64,000 bases of DNA, taken from positions 56,701,573-56,765,572 of the forward strand of contig OX375873.1 of NCBI GenBank assembly GCA_947359465.1, written 5' to 3'. Below the pieces are notes generated by a model. That model had not been told where the DNA came from and made no database searches. It saw only the letters and a program-made list of their open reading frames with translations. The stretch is from Metellina segmentata (taxonomy: Eukaryota > Arthropoda > Arachnida > Araneae > Tetragnathidae). The translations under genes and the position numbers were made by a program. Shown piece by piece: positions 21,558 to 33,612 of this stretch (its first letter is position 1; each line of letters opens with the position of its first letter).

Positions 21558-22330
21558 TCACAGATGTTCTATGCGTGCACCCTTAGTCACACTACACACA
21601 TCGAACCGGTAACCCATTTCTGCCCAGACACGTGTTAGGGTTGAAGCAAGTGCAGTGATAGTGGTTGCGATACGTTGTTTCAACTCCACTTGATCAACAT
21701 GAAAAGGAGGGTTAAATACGATATCTTTATGTAGCCCCAAAGAAAAAGTCCCATGGTGTTAAATCAGGCCATCTGGCGGGTGACCATTGATAGTGGCATA
21801 CTGTAGTCGGCACTTCGTCCTATCCATTGGTGAAGAAGATGTTAACAGAGGTAATTTCGCATGTCACCTGACCAGTGTGGTGGTGCACCATCCAATTGGA
21901 GAATAAAGTTTTTCGACTTTATTATCCAATTGGAAGAATAAAGTTTATGACATCTGCCGGTACACTCGGTCGTCCTGGCTTTGAAACTTTGCACAAACAG
22001 CACGTAGTTTCAAATTTATTAAACCAACTGTAAATTAATTTTCTCGTTGGAGGTTCTTTTCGAAATCGGGATCGGAAATGCTGTTGTACAACAGTGACAG
22101 ATTCCATTTTGCTGAATTCAAGAACACAAAACGACTTCTCCACTGCAGACGTAGCCATTTCCACTGACTAGTCACGTGACACGCTCGCTATCGCCTACGT
22201 CACTTCGCTCTGGAGGGGGACACAAACTTTATGAATATACCTATCTAACAGTTCGCATTTGGGGACCGTGTCTTAAACTGTTCCTGTTTTACAGCATCTG
22301 GAAACTGTATACGTACTTATAAATCACCCT
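21558..22330 (-). pseudogene. Mariner-like transposase remnant, internally deleted
   Basis: The N-terminal part starts at 22164 (EKSFCVLEFSK..SVTVVQ, then EPPTRKLIYSWFNKF and GRPSVPADV). It is joined near 21950 to a C-terminal part (LFLWGYIKDIVFNPP around 21720 and VWAEMGYRFDVC to IEHL at 21558). The entire catalytic core between them is absent or unreadable. A duplicated ATTGGA-GAATAAAGTTT motif sits at the junction (21893-21955). A right terminal repeat starting TTCAGGGTGATTTATAAGTA is at about 22305-22332; the left end is lost. This is a typical internal-deletion derivative. Confidence 0.8.
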
Positions 22331-22439
22331 GAATAATATTAGAGATTAGAGATATTAGAGATATGCGTGAGTTGCGGGAGTTGACTCGTACAAACTATAT
22401 TCCTCCTTTCATATAGGTTACAAAGTCGCTAAATGTAAG

Positions 22440-23600
22440 TGGCGTCACGGGGACGATGCTCCATCGCCAAGGCGAAAGTTACAAAAATGAAACGTCCCGC
22501 CCCCCGGCGTTGAAATCTCTCTAGTTTTTTTTAAAAAAAGTTACCCCCCCCCACAGGATTGAAAACTGTTTTTTTTTCGTTCAATTCTTAGACGGTTTCC
22601 CGAGAAAGTGCTGATAAAAAAACTACGAAATTAACATGATTTGTTATTTATCGTGTTCCCTGGACAATTTTGAAGATTTCTTTTCGATGCGGCTATTAGT
22701 TTCGGGTTTATTAAGCGTCAAAATTTAAAAAGCAAAATTTCTAAAGCGATTGAGCATAAGACGTAGAAATAATCAAAAGTTGGCCATACAAATTTCGGAA
22801 TATTTGGATATTTGAGTTACTTTTTGTTAAAACTGTCATATCTATAGCTTAATACTATTATTTTTTAAATTTGAAAATATCACTCTATACCTTAGATTGT
22901 ACTCTTTCTTATGGTACAATTATTTTTTAAATTGGTAAATAAATAAAGTCAATGCTGTGGTATCGATAAGTTGGTCATACAAATTTCGGAACTTTTAGAT
23001 CGTAATTTCCGATATAAAACTAAAACTGTCATATCTATAGCTTTATATTATTAGTTTTAAAATTTGAAACTACCACGTGAAAGCTTAGAAAGCACTCTTT
23101 CGTACGGTAAAATTTTTCTTGAAATTGGTTCATAAATAAATTCGATGCAATTAAAAGTTGGTCACACAAATTTCGTATTTTTTTAGATTGGGGAGCGATA
23201 ACATTCACTGTTCTTCGCGGAAATGTAGGTTACATTTTCAGATTAACGGGTTTGCCAGTTATCAAATTTATCGCAGTAACAAATTAAATAGAATTTTTTT
23301 TGGGCGAGGATAAAGGCTCGCTTTTTTCACTCTATTCTGAGATGGTTTACCGAGAAAGTACAGATAAGAAAATTACAATATTAACACGGTTTATTTAAAA
23401 TTGTACTGGGAACAAGATGAAGACGATTTTTACTGGTGCGGCTATTAATTTAGAGTGCAGTAGGTTTTAAAGTAAAAAAAAAGGAAATCACTTGTGAAAG
23501 GAGTCTTGGTTTGCGAAGCTTTAGCGAGCAGGGGGTGAAGCCCTCGCTGTGACGTAGTCAGCGTCTTCGTGGACGAGTGGTAATCCAATTTGTTTTGGCT
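22440..23600. repeat. AT-rich interspersed repeat, two internally repeated blocks
   Basis: Blocks near 22590-22760 and 23320-23480 share C-C-GAGAAAGT.C.GAT..., then TTAACA.G.TT, and GATGCGGCTATTAGTTT.GGGT-type sequence. Intervening DNA repeats AAGTTGGTCA.ACAAATTTCG several times (22780, 22970, 23155). It belongs to the same family as 29911-31900. A right edge near 23510-23555 has GCGAGCAGGGGG-TGAAGCCCTC, which resembles a Helitron 3' terminus. No coding capacity is seen. Confidence 0.6.
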
Positions 23601-23749
23601 GCTGCTATCAAAAGGGTTCCTTGTAGGAATAAAAATGGGTCGAATTCTAAGAACAGCGCATTTATTTCATCTTAAACACTATATTTTCAAGTAAACTCAT
23701 CATACCACAGCTTAATATTAAATGTTTAAATAAAAACAGCGAGAGGCTG

Positions 23750-26030
23750 TCAAAGCACGTCCGCGTCCGTTTCTTCACCTAAAAATTCAATACGGCGGTG
23801 AAAAAATTGGCATTTCTTGAAATTAATATCAAGTCCATTGTCCTTGGCGACATCAAGAACTAAGCAATGTCTGGACAGAGCTTCAACATCATCTTTGGCA
23901 GGGATGACCAAATCATCCATATAAGGTAGAACAATTCCCTCGATAATCAGGTCACGAAACATTGTATTGATGAAACGTTGAAACACAACGGGGCAATTCA
24001 CCATACCAAAAGGCATACGTTTGAATTGGTACTGTCCACGATATGTAACAAAAGAAGTGTATGGACGACTTTGTCCTGCAACTGAAACTTGATGAAAAGC
24101 ATTTTCGTGTCCAAAGTACCGAACACTTTAGCATCTTGCAATTGGTCAAGAATATCCTCAATGAGTGGTAGGGATATCAATCTTTTTTAATCACTTTATT
24201 AATTTGGCGATAGTCAATAACAACAAGGGGATCGCCATTCTTTTTACGCACAACAAGTGTTTGACTTGAGTACGGCGATGAGCAGGGTTCAATGACATCG
24301 TTGGCAAGCCATTCGTCGACTTGTTTTTCAACTATGTCACGTTCCACAAAAGACAAACGGCGAGGTGAATGATAGATTGACTTTTCTTCGACCAAAGTAA
24401 CACTCAGTTCGACATCAATTTATTTAGTCTTTTTTGGCAAGTAAGATTGGAGTAATTGTTGAACGTCATCACGGATTTTTCTGAGAATGTGGTGGACATC
24501 AAATTCTGGTGTATCGTCCTCGATGTGCGGGATTAAATTTTCAGGCAGGCTTCGAAGTGGGAAGGTCAGTTTTTGTAAATTTTATTTCATCAGGGGCAAA
24601 AAAAACAGTCATGGTTGCTTGGTGAATGATATCACAACCAATGAGAATGGGTTACGTCATGGAGGAGTCGGGTACAACACGAAAAGTTGTATCAAAGTTA
24701 ATTCCATCGATTTGAATGGAAGAATTACATGTACCTGTCACTGGGGTCTTTGCTGAACCAAATCCAGTAAGGAGGGAAGTATTGTGCGTCAATTCAGGAG
24801 AACCGATGAATTTCCATATACCATGCCGCATTAAAGTTACGGGACTTCCAGCATCAACTAACGCAGAGTATTTGGTATTAAAAAGTGTAATTACTTCTAA
24901 TGGAACTAACAACATCGAGTGATTTCTGAGTCGCGATTTCTAGGCATGGGATGAAATATGACCAAAATTTTTACAAATTAAACAGCGTTTACCACGATTT
25001 TTATCTGGGCAGTTTCGCGAGATATGGTTTGAACCATTACAGTTATAACAAGTTAAAGATTTGGGAGAATTCGAAGTTTGGTTTTGTGATTTAGAATTTT
25101 GATGATAATGATGAAGTTTAGAATCAAAAGTGGAACGAGTAATGGTTTCATAATGGGTAAGAGAATATTATTAGAAAAATGATTTTTACTCTGAAAAATC
25201 TTTTCGTAAATATTAAGCTTTTCTTTGAATTCTGTCATCGATTTGCTACCGTATAATATCATTTTATTAGCGTTAAAATAATTTATTCCTCGTATGCAGT
25301 AGTCTATAATTGAACTTTTATCGATTTGTGCATCAGATCTAGCCGCTATCTCGCGGAGTGCTATTAAATATTCGGCAAGTGACTCTTTTTCATCTTATTT
25401 GCGCCTACTTAATTCGACATGTATTTCGCGGAAGTTAAATCTTTGACCAAATTCATTTATCAACGCGGTTTTGAAAGAAGAAAAGGTTGTTAAGACATTC
25501 TGACTCTGAATGAAAGTTTTGCTGCGCCTTCAACAATTTTTTACATATTAGAAGCTTTTGCAACTCAAGAGTTACTTCATACAATGAAAAGAAATTTTCG
25601 ACATCCTTAATAAATGAATAAACAGAATAAGAATTTAGACCTGAGAACACAGAAGAAGAGTTTAGACCTGACTTCGATTAACACATCTTTCAGAAAGAAC
25701 CAAGAAAAACGGTCAACAACAGCTTCATTCGATTTGGACGAATCATCAGAACATGAGAGTGTTTTAACAGTGAATGGATTTGTTTGGACATTTCGTTCTC
25801 GTGGCGTCGGATTGGATGTGTTTTGACTAGTGGGGGAAGGCACCTGCGATAACAGTTTAGGGGAAATTTCCGTTCGTTCTTTATCGCCGTCCTTCCGTTC
25901 TGTTTCATCATCAGAATTTGAGTCTAACATTTCATGCAACGATTTCAAATCAGAAAGGGAAATTAAAATTCGCTCACACAATTCTTCAGCGGAACCATCT
26001 CATATATATTTAAAATATTACATATACAGA
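23750..26030 (-). pseudogene. Ty3/gypsy-type LTR retrotransposon, gag-pol relic
   Basis: Reading right to left, a Gag-like acidic region lies at 25980-25450. A CCHC zinc knuckle follows (C-Y-N-C..H...C near 25020-25060) with a second, degenerate knuckle. A retropepsin-like segment is at 24915-24652, where the active site reads VDAGSP in place of D-S/T-G. Reverse transcriptase follows at 24395-23750 with VEKQVDEWLANDVIEPCSSP, KKNGDPLVVIDYRQIN, MPFGMVNCPVVFQRFI and the catalytic YMDDLVIPA. Several frameshifts separate these blocks. RNase H and integrase are absent to the left of 23750, and I could not delimit LTRs. It is non-functional. Confidence 0.88.
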
Positions 26031-26530
26031 TAAAATTAGTTAAAGATAACTCTTTCAGCAGGGATTCCTTAGCGTTTCGCAAATTAAAATCAGAATCAAA
26101 ACCTGCGAATACACGAAGTTTTCTTCGACTACTGCGGTCGTAAATTTCGTTAGGGTAAACTATGGAAAATGATAATTTAATGCTTGGAATAGGTCCATTT
26201 TTTAATAAGTTTGAAAGAAAAGGGGATGTTATCCAAAGTAAAGGAAGTCATAATTGCAAACGTACCATGGACAACTGGAAATTCAAAGTAATCCAAAAGC
26301 ACAATTCTTGAAAAAAAATATTCACATTCACACTTGAGAAGATCGGCTTTTGTTGCTAGGGGTAATTAGGGTGACCAGGAAGAAAGGCCAGAGCCTCCAA
26401 TTATGGGATCAAATAGACAACTGCAAGTTAAGATAAGGATACTTTTTTTTCAAAAGGAGGGACATGGGACAAAACAATGAGAGTTACAATAAAGGGAAAA
26501 GAAACGTCAGCGTCGAATTGACATTCAATA
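26031..26530. other. Probable 5' flank of the gypsy relic
   Basis: No open frame of note. By position this would hold the gypsy leader and 5' LTR, but I cannot identify paired LTR ends or a primer-binding site. Confidence 0.3.
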
Positions 26531-26531
26531 G

Positions 26532-26605
26532 AGCTCGTAATAGCTCAGTTAGTTAAAGCGCGAAGCTCTTGTTTTCGCGGCTTACATTCGACGTCTGATT
26601 AGTTA
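26532..26605 (+). tRNA. tRNA-like sequence, probably a pseudogene
   Basis: AATAGCTCAGTTAGTTAAAG matches the D-arm/A-box consensus, and ACATTCGACGTC about 40 bp on is a weak B-box. A convincing acceptor stem and anticodon loop are not seen, so a decayed tRNA or a SINE head is more likely than a working gene. Confidence 0.3.
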
Positions 26606-27738
26606 CAATGTGATGCGGCGCGTCACCGATAATGTATACATCCGCGCGTGAGATGGGAACCGACGGGACTATTTTCCCACACATTTATATATAAGAATCT
26701 AAAAACGTGTTCCCATGTGTTCATAAGAACAGACATAGTCACGAAACTATTCAAGCCTGCATATGAAGGACTCTTTTAAAGTGATTCTGAAAACTGAAAA
26801 ATACTTCCTAGTCTGCATAAAAGGTAAATAAATTAACTTTTCTTTTGATCGGAAAAAATCTGCTTACATTTTGTACGCCGATGAAAGCATCCGGAACCAC
26901 CAGTACCTGTGCAATCTGATACAACAGACGTTACCATAGATAAGCCTCTAGAACAAAGATTTTCCCATGTTAGAAGAAAGATTGAACGACATGTTCGTTT
27001 TAAAGACTGAATGTACAAATTATTGTCAACTTTATAATTATATAGTGTTATTTTTTTTAATTAATATTAAATATTGTATATACATTTATTGTTATATTTC
27101 AAGATGCTTTTTAAAAAGATATTTTGATTGTTGTAGGATAAGAATTACTTTAGATACTTTAATAATTTGTTTATTACTGTAAATTGTTCAGATTCCCAAT
27201 CCTCTCTTCTTCAACGCAACTTAGAAACTGTGAAGGGAGTAAATGCAGCATCTATGTATCTTGGATGCATATGTGTATGCTGGGTTCAAAGTATATTGGA
27301 TCTATGAATGCTGAATATAATCTTTCTTTTTTTAAAGCTCTACTTCAAAATCTGGCAACATCAATTAAAAAGATAATAAATTCTTGCAAACAAAAGATTG
27401 TTGTTCTGCATATTTGTCTGATTCCAAAAGATAAAATTAGCGATGTTTCCCCAGTGTTCAGCCTCCATGGATGTGACGCGCAAATCCGCCAGAGGGCGAT
27501 ACTTTTGTTTACTTCCTCTCGGCGCTTCATGCGCATTATAGTTCCTGCTCCTGTATTGTCAACAAGCAGGACGCAAGCGCGTCTTCATTTATTCTTTTGT
27601 TATTAAATCTTGTTTTCTGTTTGTCATCACGGCGTCAGCCTGAGTTCCTTTCCCAATGACAGAAACACCCAGTGTAACCTGGAACAATAAAATTTTCATA
27701 GAATTATCTTCAACTGAGAAAATCAGCACCAATAGACT
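26606..27738. other. No recognised gene; AT-rich with one GC-richer patch
   Basis: A 140-codon open frame at 27184-27606 shows no recognisable motif and is Ser/Leu/Ile-rich. The patch 27470-27700 (GAGGGCGATACTTTTG to GGCGTCAGCCTGAG, with a polyadenylation-like TTAATAAC/ATTAAA context) looks like part of an LTR or a terminal exon, but I cannot support either. Confidence 0.3.
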
Positions 27739-27753
27739 CTTCTAATTGGTCTG

Positions 27754-28085
27754 GCCGACCAACCGGTATAGTGGTTAAGGTGTTAGTCTCTAGATCGGAA
27801 GGTTCCTGGTTCGAATCGGAGCCCGGGCATGGATGTTTGTAAACGTATGGCGCAGAGGCGGCTGGTGCACCTTAAATCTGTCGTGGCCGAAAGTCCTCAC
27901 GTTGGGTTGGCGTGGAAGTTTGGAGAGTGGGGTGCCAGCTCAGGTGTTGCTTCGTCATCTGACCGTGGTTCAAAATTACGAGTAGTTGTACTCGGATCTT
28001 TCCCTCAAGGGACTGATCCCGGACTGTCGTCAATAGCCCGTTGTGTTGTTCTGGTACGATGTTAACTAAAAAATTACCTAATTAA
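27754..28085 (+). repeat. tRNA-headed SINE, full-length reference copy
   Basis: About 332 bp. The head reads GCCGACCAACCGGTATAGTG (A-box) with GGTTCGAATC (B-box), and the body includes GGCTGGTGCACCTTAAATCT. The 3' end is GTTGTGTTGTTCTGGTACG, then AAAAATTACC. Near-identical direct repeats TTCTAATTGGTCTG (27740-27753) and TTCTAATCGGTCTG (28086-28099) are the target duplication. Confidence 0.92.
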
Positions 28086-28139
28086 TTCTAATCGGTCTGC
28101 TCAATCGGGAGCAAAGAATAATCAGTTCATGGCGCCATC

Positions 28140-28818
28140 TGTCGATCATAACCAACATGACTGTTAAATCGTTACAACACCAATTATCATGTAAAGAATT
28201 ACGTATATGCTTCCAAGTTGTCGGCAAAATCAAGGTACTAGTATTTCTATCACCATGGTACCACAGGATTCCTTTGCTTACTAGGTATATAGCAGGGAAA
28301 ATTAAAATAAAACCATCCCCTTTATTTGCTCATTTTTCATAGTGCATTAAATTCAATCTCAGTATCCCCAGATGTAAATGATACGCTACGCTATTGTTTC
28401 AAACTGCAACGCGTTAAAAAAAATACCTCTCTCAATTCGCTTGCATCTCAGCCTGAGATATTATTAAAAATTATTTGGCTTAAAAATAATTTTCTGTTGG
28501 AAGTAATATTAGATTAATTACATACACCAAATGAGATGTTGTTTACTTTCAGTTTACTATCCTGAATTAAGAATAACGAAAACTTCGCAAGGAAAAGGAG
28601 CATTCTCGGCTCAGTTATATATAAGACGAAACAAATTTGACTCTCCACTTGACATTTAATTTCAAATGTACCTTTTCCGTACGAAAAAAACCTTTTTGTT
28701 TCCATGAAACATTTACACTCTTCAGTGGACAAAATATGATTTTCATGAATATTAAAATTGAATGAACGAGAAAAAATCCGAAATTAACTTTGGAAGAAAT
28801 GTATACTACCACACGTAT
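28140..28818. repeat. Duplicated distal 3' flank of SULT2 (matches 46600-47220)
   Basis: Landmarks shared with 46600-47220 include ACTAGTATTTCTATCACCAT-type sequence, CAAATGAGATGTTGTTT and TACTACCACACGTATTTAAA. Similarity ends at 28818, where a truncated Tc1 element starts. No gene is conserved. Confidence 0.8.
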
Positions 28819-29600
28819 TTAAAATTTTTTGGGAATCTATCCGGCGAATATCCTCACTCTCTAGAAATTCGTCGACCAGAAGAGCTCTATGTGGCCTCGC
28901 GTTATCGTCCATTAAAATAAACTCTAGGCCAATTGCACCCCTGAAAAGGCGAACATAGGGCTCCAAGACCTCATTCCTATACCTCACACCAGTCACACTG
29001 CCTCATTCAAAGACATGGAGAGGTGTGCGGCCATCCAACATTATGCCTGCCCAGACCATTAAAACTCTTCCGCTATAATGGTCGGTTTCGCGGATATTGG
29101 AGGGTAGGTAGCGGGTCCCTAGTTCTCTCCATATGAACGTACGGCGAAAATCGGTGTTTAGGCTGAACCGGTACTCATCAGTGAAGAGAACGGTCGCCCA
29201 TTGATCCATACTCCAATCTCTATGCTCTCTGCACCATGATAAAACGATTCTCCTATTCGTAGAAGTGAGCGGGACGCAAACAGCAGGTCTTCTTGCGAAC
29301 AATCCTCTCTCATGAAGTCTTTTTGAAACAGTCACCCTTGATACACGGGTTCCTGTGGCTGCATACAAGTCACGAGAGAGCTGAGAAGCTGTAGCACTCA
29401 TGTTACGCCTCGCTACAATCGACAAATGGCGATCTTCTCTGGCCGTCGTGGCTCTTGGACGACCTTGCCCAGGCTTTCTCTCGATGGATCCGGTATCCTG
29501 GAACTGTTTCCTTAAGTTAAACACGGCGCTGGGAGTTAAATTGAACTATCTACAAATTTGGATTTGAGATTGGCCTGCTTCTAGTCCTCCCACAACTCGC
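28819..29600 (-). pseudogene. Tc1-family transposase, truncated before the catalytic Glu
   Basis: The N-terminus near 29600 (GGLEAGQSQIQICR) is followed by a stop. Then come AVFNLRKQFQDTGSIERKPG, GRPRATTAREDRHL and a second helix-turn-helix (TVSKRLHERGLFARRP). The first catalytic Asp is in LFTDEYRFSL and the second in MDDNARPHRALLVDEFL. A stop at about 29001 separates the two open segments. The sequence ends after EDIRRID, so the NPIEHxWD block with the catalytic Glu is absent. Inactive. Confidence 0.9.
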
Positions 29601-29908
29601 CACCTCATTCCATCATGTAAACGTTGATGGTTACTTAATTTTTACTGTTACAATTTGAAATTAACCGATTGCTGCAAAATAACACCAAGAAATTCGCCGA
29701 GGTGTGCTAGCGAACGAAATGCGTCTTAACTTACGCGCGCTTATAAAGACTTATTCTCTACTGGCTCCGTCTACACACAAGTGTACGCTTACGTATTTGC
29801 AGTACAAGATTTGCATTTTTGTCTAGAAGCAGTGGTTTTACATTCCGTTCAGTTCTTTTCATGAAATTCGATAAAATATGCAAATTATCTTAATTTCTTT
29901 CACCAGTG
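28819..29908 (-). mobile_element. Tc1-like element truncated at its 3' end
   Basis: The 5' terminus (right side on the + strand) is CACTGGTGAAAGAAATTAAG next to a TA at 29909-29910. The opposite terminus is missing: the element ends abruptly at host-duplication DNA at 28818-28819, so about 200-250 bp of the 3' end was lost in a rearrangement. Confidence 0.85.
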
Positions 29909-29910
29909 TA

Positions 29911-31900
29911 GTTTAGGGTTTGTTAAGTGTCAAAGTTTGAAAAGCGAAATTTCTTCCGCGAGTGAGCAAAACACATAGAAATTTTCAATCTTAAGCCGTG
30001 AGTTTTTTTTAAAGAGTACATCTCAACGTAAACTTTTGCAGTGCGTCGAGTATTTTTAGAAATTTCAATTTGGTTCTTGATAGTATTTTTTGGAAATTCG
30101 GGAAAAATCGGGACATTTTCGTTACTTTTTTTAATTGTCATATCTATATCTTATTGTAATTAGTTTTTAATTTTTAAAATATCGTAGTATACCTCAGAAT
30201 ATACCCTTTCTTACAGTACAATTATTTTAAAAATTGTTTAATAATTAAATTCGATCAAAAGTTGGTCACACAAAGTTTCGAAGGTTTGGATTCTTTCGCT
30301 ACTTTTTGTTAAAACTCTCATGTCTTCAGCTAAGTTCAATTATTTTTTAAATTTGAGAACATCACTGAATACATTGCATTACACTCTTTCTTATGATTCA
30401 ATTATTTTTAAATCTCTCTATAATAAAAAAAAGTTACCGCCGCCGCAGGACTGAAAACTGGGTTGTTTAGCTCGATTCTTAAACGATTTCCCGAGAAAGT
30501 ACTGATCGGAAAAAAACGAAATTAACATGGTTTGTTCTTCATCGTATTCCCTGGACAATTATTAAGATTTTTTTCCGATGCGAATATTAGTTTAGGGTTT
30601 ATTAAGTGTTCAAATTGAAGAAGCGAACTTTCTTCCGCGAGTGAGCAAAACACATACAAATTTTCAGTCTTCAGTCGTGAGTTTTTTTTTTAAAGTACCT
30701 CTCAACGTAAATTTTTGCAACTCGTCAAGTTTTTTTTTTAATTTCAATTTGGTTCTTGATAATATTTTTTTTTAATTCGGGAAAAATCGGGACATTTTTG
30801 TTACTTTTTTTTAAACTTCCGTATCTATATCTTATTACTATTAGTTTTTAATTTTTAAAATATCGTAGTATACCTCAGAATGTACTCTTTCTTACGGTAC
30901 TATTATTTTTGAAATAGGTTAATAATTTAATTGGATGCGATCAAAAGTTGGTCATACAAAATTCGGAATCTTTGGTTATTTTCGCTACTTTTTGTTACAA
31001 CCATTATATCTACAGCAAAAATCTACATCAGGGGGTTTGCGAGCGTAAGCGAGCATGGGGCGGAGCCTCCTAGTTGGTTAAAAAATAAAATCCATGCAAT
31101 TAAAAGTTGGTCACATAATTTTCGGAACTTTCAGATCGTAATTTCCGAAACAAAACTAAAACTGTCATATCTATATCGTATTACTCTTAGTTTTTAATTT
31201 TGAAAATATCGCAGTATATTTTAGAATGTACTCTTTGTTACGGTACAATTATTTTTAAAATTGGTTCATAAATAAATTCGATGCAATCAAAAATTGGTCA
31301 CACAAATTTCGTATATTTTAGTTCGCTTAGCAGGTTCCGCACGCAGTTGTGGGTTGTATTTTTGACTGTCGGGTTTGCCAGATATCAAATTTATCGTAGC
31401 AACAATTGCCATAAAAACGATTTCTTTTTTTTTGGCGAGGAAAAAAGCTTTCTTTTTTCACTCTGTTCTCAGACGGTTTACGGAGAAAGTACAGATCGTA
31501 AAGTTAGGAGATTAACACAGTTTACTTAAAATTGTACAGGGAACAAGATGCAGAAGGTTTTTTACTGATGCGGCTATTAGTTTAGGGTGCATTAAGTGTT
31601 AAATAAAAAAAATGAAATCACTTGCGATAGTATTGGTTTGCTTCGCAAACCAAACAGGATTGCCTAGCAATCGCCAGGGGTTCGCAGGCTCAAGCGAGCA
31701 GAGAGCGAAGCCCTCGCTGTGACGTTATGGACAGGAAATTCAAATCAGGTTTATACGAATTATTCAGATGTTTCGCTGTCCAGGAGATTCACTCTGCGAA
31801 AGGAATATTGGTTTGCGAAGCAAACAAAATGGGATTGCATAGCAATCACCGGGGGTTGGCGAGCGCAAGCGAGCAGTTGGTGGAGCCCCATAGTTTAATA
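29911..31900. repeat. AT-rich interspersed repeat, multi-unit, with Helitron-like 3' ends
   Basis: At least three related blocks (29930-30300, 30420-30960, 31100-31600) repeat CCCGAGAAAGTACTGAT, TAGTTTAGGGTTTATTAAGT and CAAAAGTTGGTCA.ACAAA. These are the same motifs as 22440-23600, indicating one family. Short Helitron-like ends are embedded at 31021-31073, 31690-31735 and 31842-31893. Nothing coding is supported. Confidence 0.65.
31021..31073 (+). mobile_element. Helitron 3'-end fragment
   Basis: GGGGGTTTGCGAGCGTAAGC, then a GGGGC-GGAGCCTC hairpin and CTAG followed by T. The arrangement matches the 3' terminus of the 651-bp Helitron at 34370-35020. Confidence 0.6.
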
Positions 31901-31904
31901 AAAA

Positions 31905-32628
31905 AAGAACGAATAAAAATATCAGTATTTATTTATTGGAGGAGACTTATTTCATCCATTTCGTTACAAATATTTATGCATACATTTTGTGAAAAAACAT
32001 GGAAAATAAAAGTACAGAGAGAGAGAGAGAGAAAGAGCACAATGTTGATGATCTTTGTAGCCTTGGATATTATTTAAGGACATGTTTCATTACAGAAGAA
32101 AAAATTATGAAACCAAATTAATAAATTGTGAAGTATTTTATACTTTTAGTGACTATTTAATACAATTTGTAACATTTTAAAAAGTTTAACAAATTGGGAA
32201 AATCTATGCGTATTTGTTGAGGGGGAACACATAACCCCAAATCCATATTAACAATTTCATAATATAATCTGCAGTAGAGAAAATAATCAATTTCTTTCTA
32301 AATTACAATTTTCGTTCAGAATTTCTAAAATTAACGTGATACTCAACTCTTCTATCATAGATATAGGGACAATAGGTGAAAAAACGCTTAGCTAGTCCCT
32401 TACAATATTCGACGAATTTTTAAATATAAACATGAAATTTACAATTAAGAGCTTTTTAAAACTGACTTTCTTTATTCTCGATGAAGTAATGCATCATTCG
32501 TCTTCAAATGTTGGAGACGAATTTAAAATTTGGATATGCGTTTAAAAAAAAAGAACTCTCTAAACACAAATTTAAAAAGGATTTCTAATTAATCAGAGCT
32601 TACGGAATATTTTTACTTCAGTAAAAGC
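31905..32628 (-). repeat. Proximal 3' flank of SULT2, duplicated at SULT4
   Basis: 31920-32230 matches 47320-47640, and 32262-32628 matches 51236-51633. It contains a GA microsatellite (32019-32036). TTTATT at about 32470, i.e. AATAAA on the gene strand ~160 nt after the stop codon, is the likely polyadenylation signal and is conserved near SULT4 at 51441-51447. Confidence 0.8.
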
Positions 32629-33573
32629 TTACGCTTCCATATTAAACCACTGTACTACCTCTGTATCCTTCATTCTTTCCATAAACTTTTGGTTCAGTCT
32701 CTTCGTCTGATCATGACTGAGAAAGTTTTTCCAGTCACCTACCACTCCTTTTCTTACAAATTCGGTATCCGGCAAACCTTTGGGAATATTCAATGATTGT
32801 TTAAATTCCTCTTTGTATTTAATTCCGCTGTTCATTGAAGAAATATCTCTCTCGTTTTCCATATCATAGATATTTGATAGGTTCTTCTTCATGTAATCGA
32901 ATCCGCTGAAGAGCAGTATATTGTTGAGCACAGCGTTGTCCTTTTCGATCGCGTCGATGTACTCCTTGCCGAGGAACTTGGCCAGTTTCAATACTACGTC
33001 TTTAGTATCCTTCTTCATGGTTTCGTATGTCGTATAAAAGACGTTACTGTCGTTGCGATGAGGGTACCAAGACAATAAATGATCGAAGTAGTCGTTGTAC
33101 TCGAGTTCCCCAGCCATGAAGAGCTCAAAGAAGTCATCAAATTCGCCGTCCCAGTACCCGAAACCCTTCTCGTTCTTCACGTGGCAGAAGAATGATACGC
33201 AACAGTCCTTCGGGTTACGTGCCACGAAGACATACTTGGCTTCTGGAGAGTAAGGCATGCGGTTGTACGGTAGGTGGCTTTTTATGGCTCCAGGTCTTGG
33301 CATCTTGTCTACGCTTTCCTTTCCCATCATGTCTATGAACGGAGTCGCGAGGAGAAAGTCCGAAATATGGTCCAACTCCCGGCCTCTGCGAAAGATGTAG
33401 AGAGCTACGTTCTGCATCCACGTGGTACCACACTTAGGGTAAGTGATGATGAATACGTCCTCCGGTTGTGCTTTGTACTCCAACGCTTCTCTGAAGCACT
33501 TGGGAGAGAACATTGCAGGATACATGACGTCGTTCATGACATCGTACAACGGTCTTTTCGCTACTTTAGCCAT
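32629..33573 (-). CDS. Cytosolic sulfotransferase, intact (SULT2)
   Basis: A 314-residue enzyme of the SULT (Sulfotransfer_1) family, expected to move the sulfuryl group from PAPS to a hydroxyl or amine on a small acceptor in the cytosol. The 5'-phosphosulfate loop YPKCGTTW spans residues 45-52 with catalytic Lys47. The catalytic base is His100 in IKSHLP. The 3'-phosphate motif RNPKDCCVS spans 119-127. The C-terminal PAPS/dimer region RKGVVGDWKN spans 274-283. There is no signal peptide or membrane segment and the length is normal for cytosolic SULTs. The ATG is fixed by alignment to SULT1, 3 and 4. The coding region is one exon, with a probable spliced leader (acceptor at 33593). The substrate cannot be inferred. 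Confidence 0.95.
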   Translation of the reverse strand: MAKVAKRPLYDVMNDVMYPAMFSPKCFREALEYKAQPEDVFIITYPKCGTTWMQNVALYIFRRGRELDHISDFLLATPFIDMMGKESVDKMPRPGAIKSHLPYNRMPYSPEAKYVFVARNPKDCCVSFFCHVKNEKGFGYWDGEFDDFFELFMAGELEYNDYFDHLLSWYPHRNDSNVFYTTYETMKKDTKDVVLKLAKFLGKEYIDAIEKDNAVLNNILLFSGFDYMKKNLSNIYDMENERDISSMNSGIKYKEEFKQSLNIPKGLPDTEFVRKGVVGDWKNFLSHDQTKRLNQKFMERMKDTEVVQWFNMEA

Positions 33574-33592
33574 ATTCGTTTCTAAAAGGATT

Positions 33593-33612
33593 CTGGAAAA
33601 AATAGAAAATAA
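33593..33612 (-). other. Putative 3' splice acceptor upstream of SULT2 ATG
   Basis: The minus strand reads TTTTCTATTTTTTCCAG, then 19 nt to the ATG. It has the strongest pyrimidine tract of the four copies. Confidence 0.65.

Noticed and set aside
24652..24915. Functional retropepsin
   Set aside because: The active-site triplet reads D-A-G and the surrounding element is frameshifted and lacks integrase, so it is a relic.
26532..26605. Functional tRNA gene
   Set aside because: The D-arm is good, but the acceptor stem, anticodon loop and B-box are not convincing by eye; a covariance-model scan would be decisive.
27184..27606. 140-codon open frame
   Set aside because: No domain, poor composition and no splice or promoter evidence.
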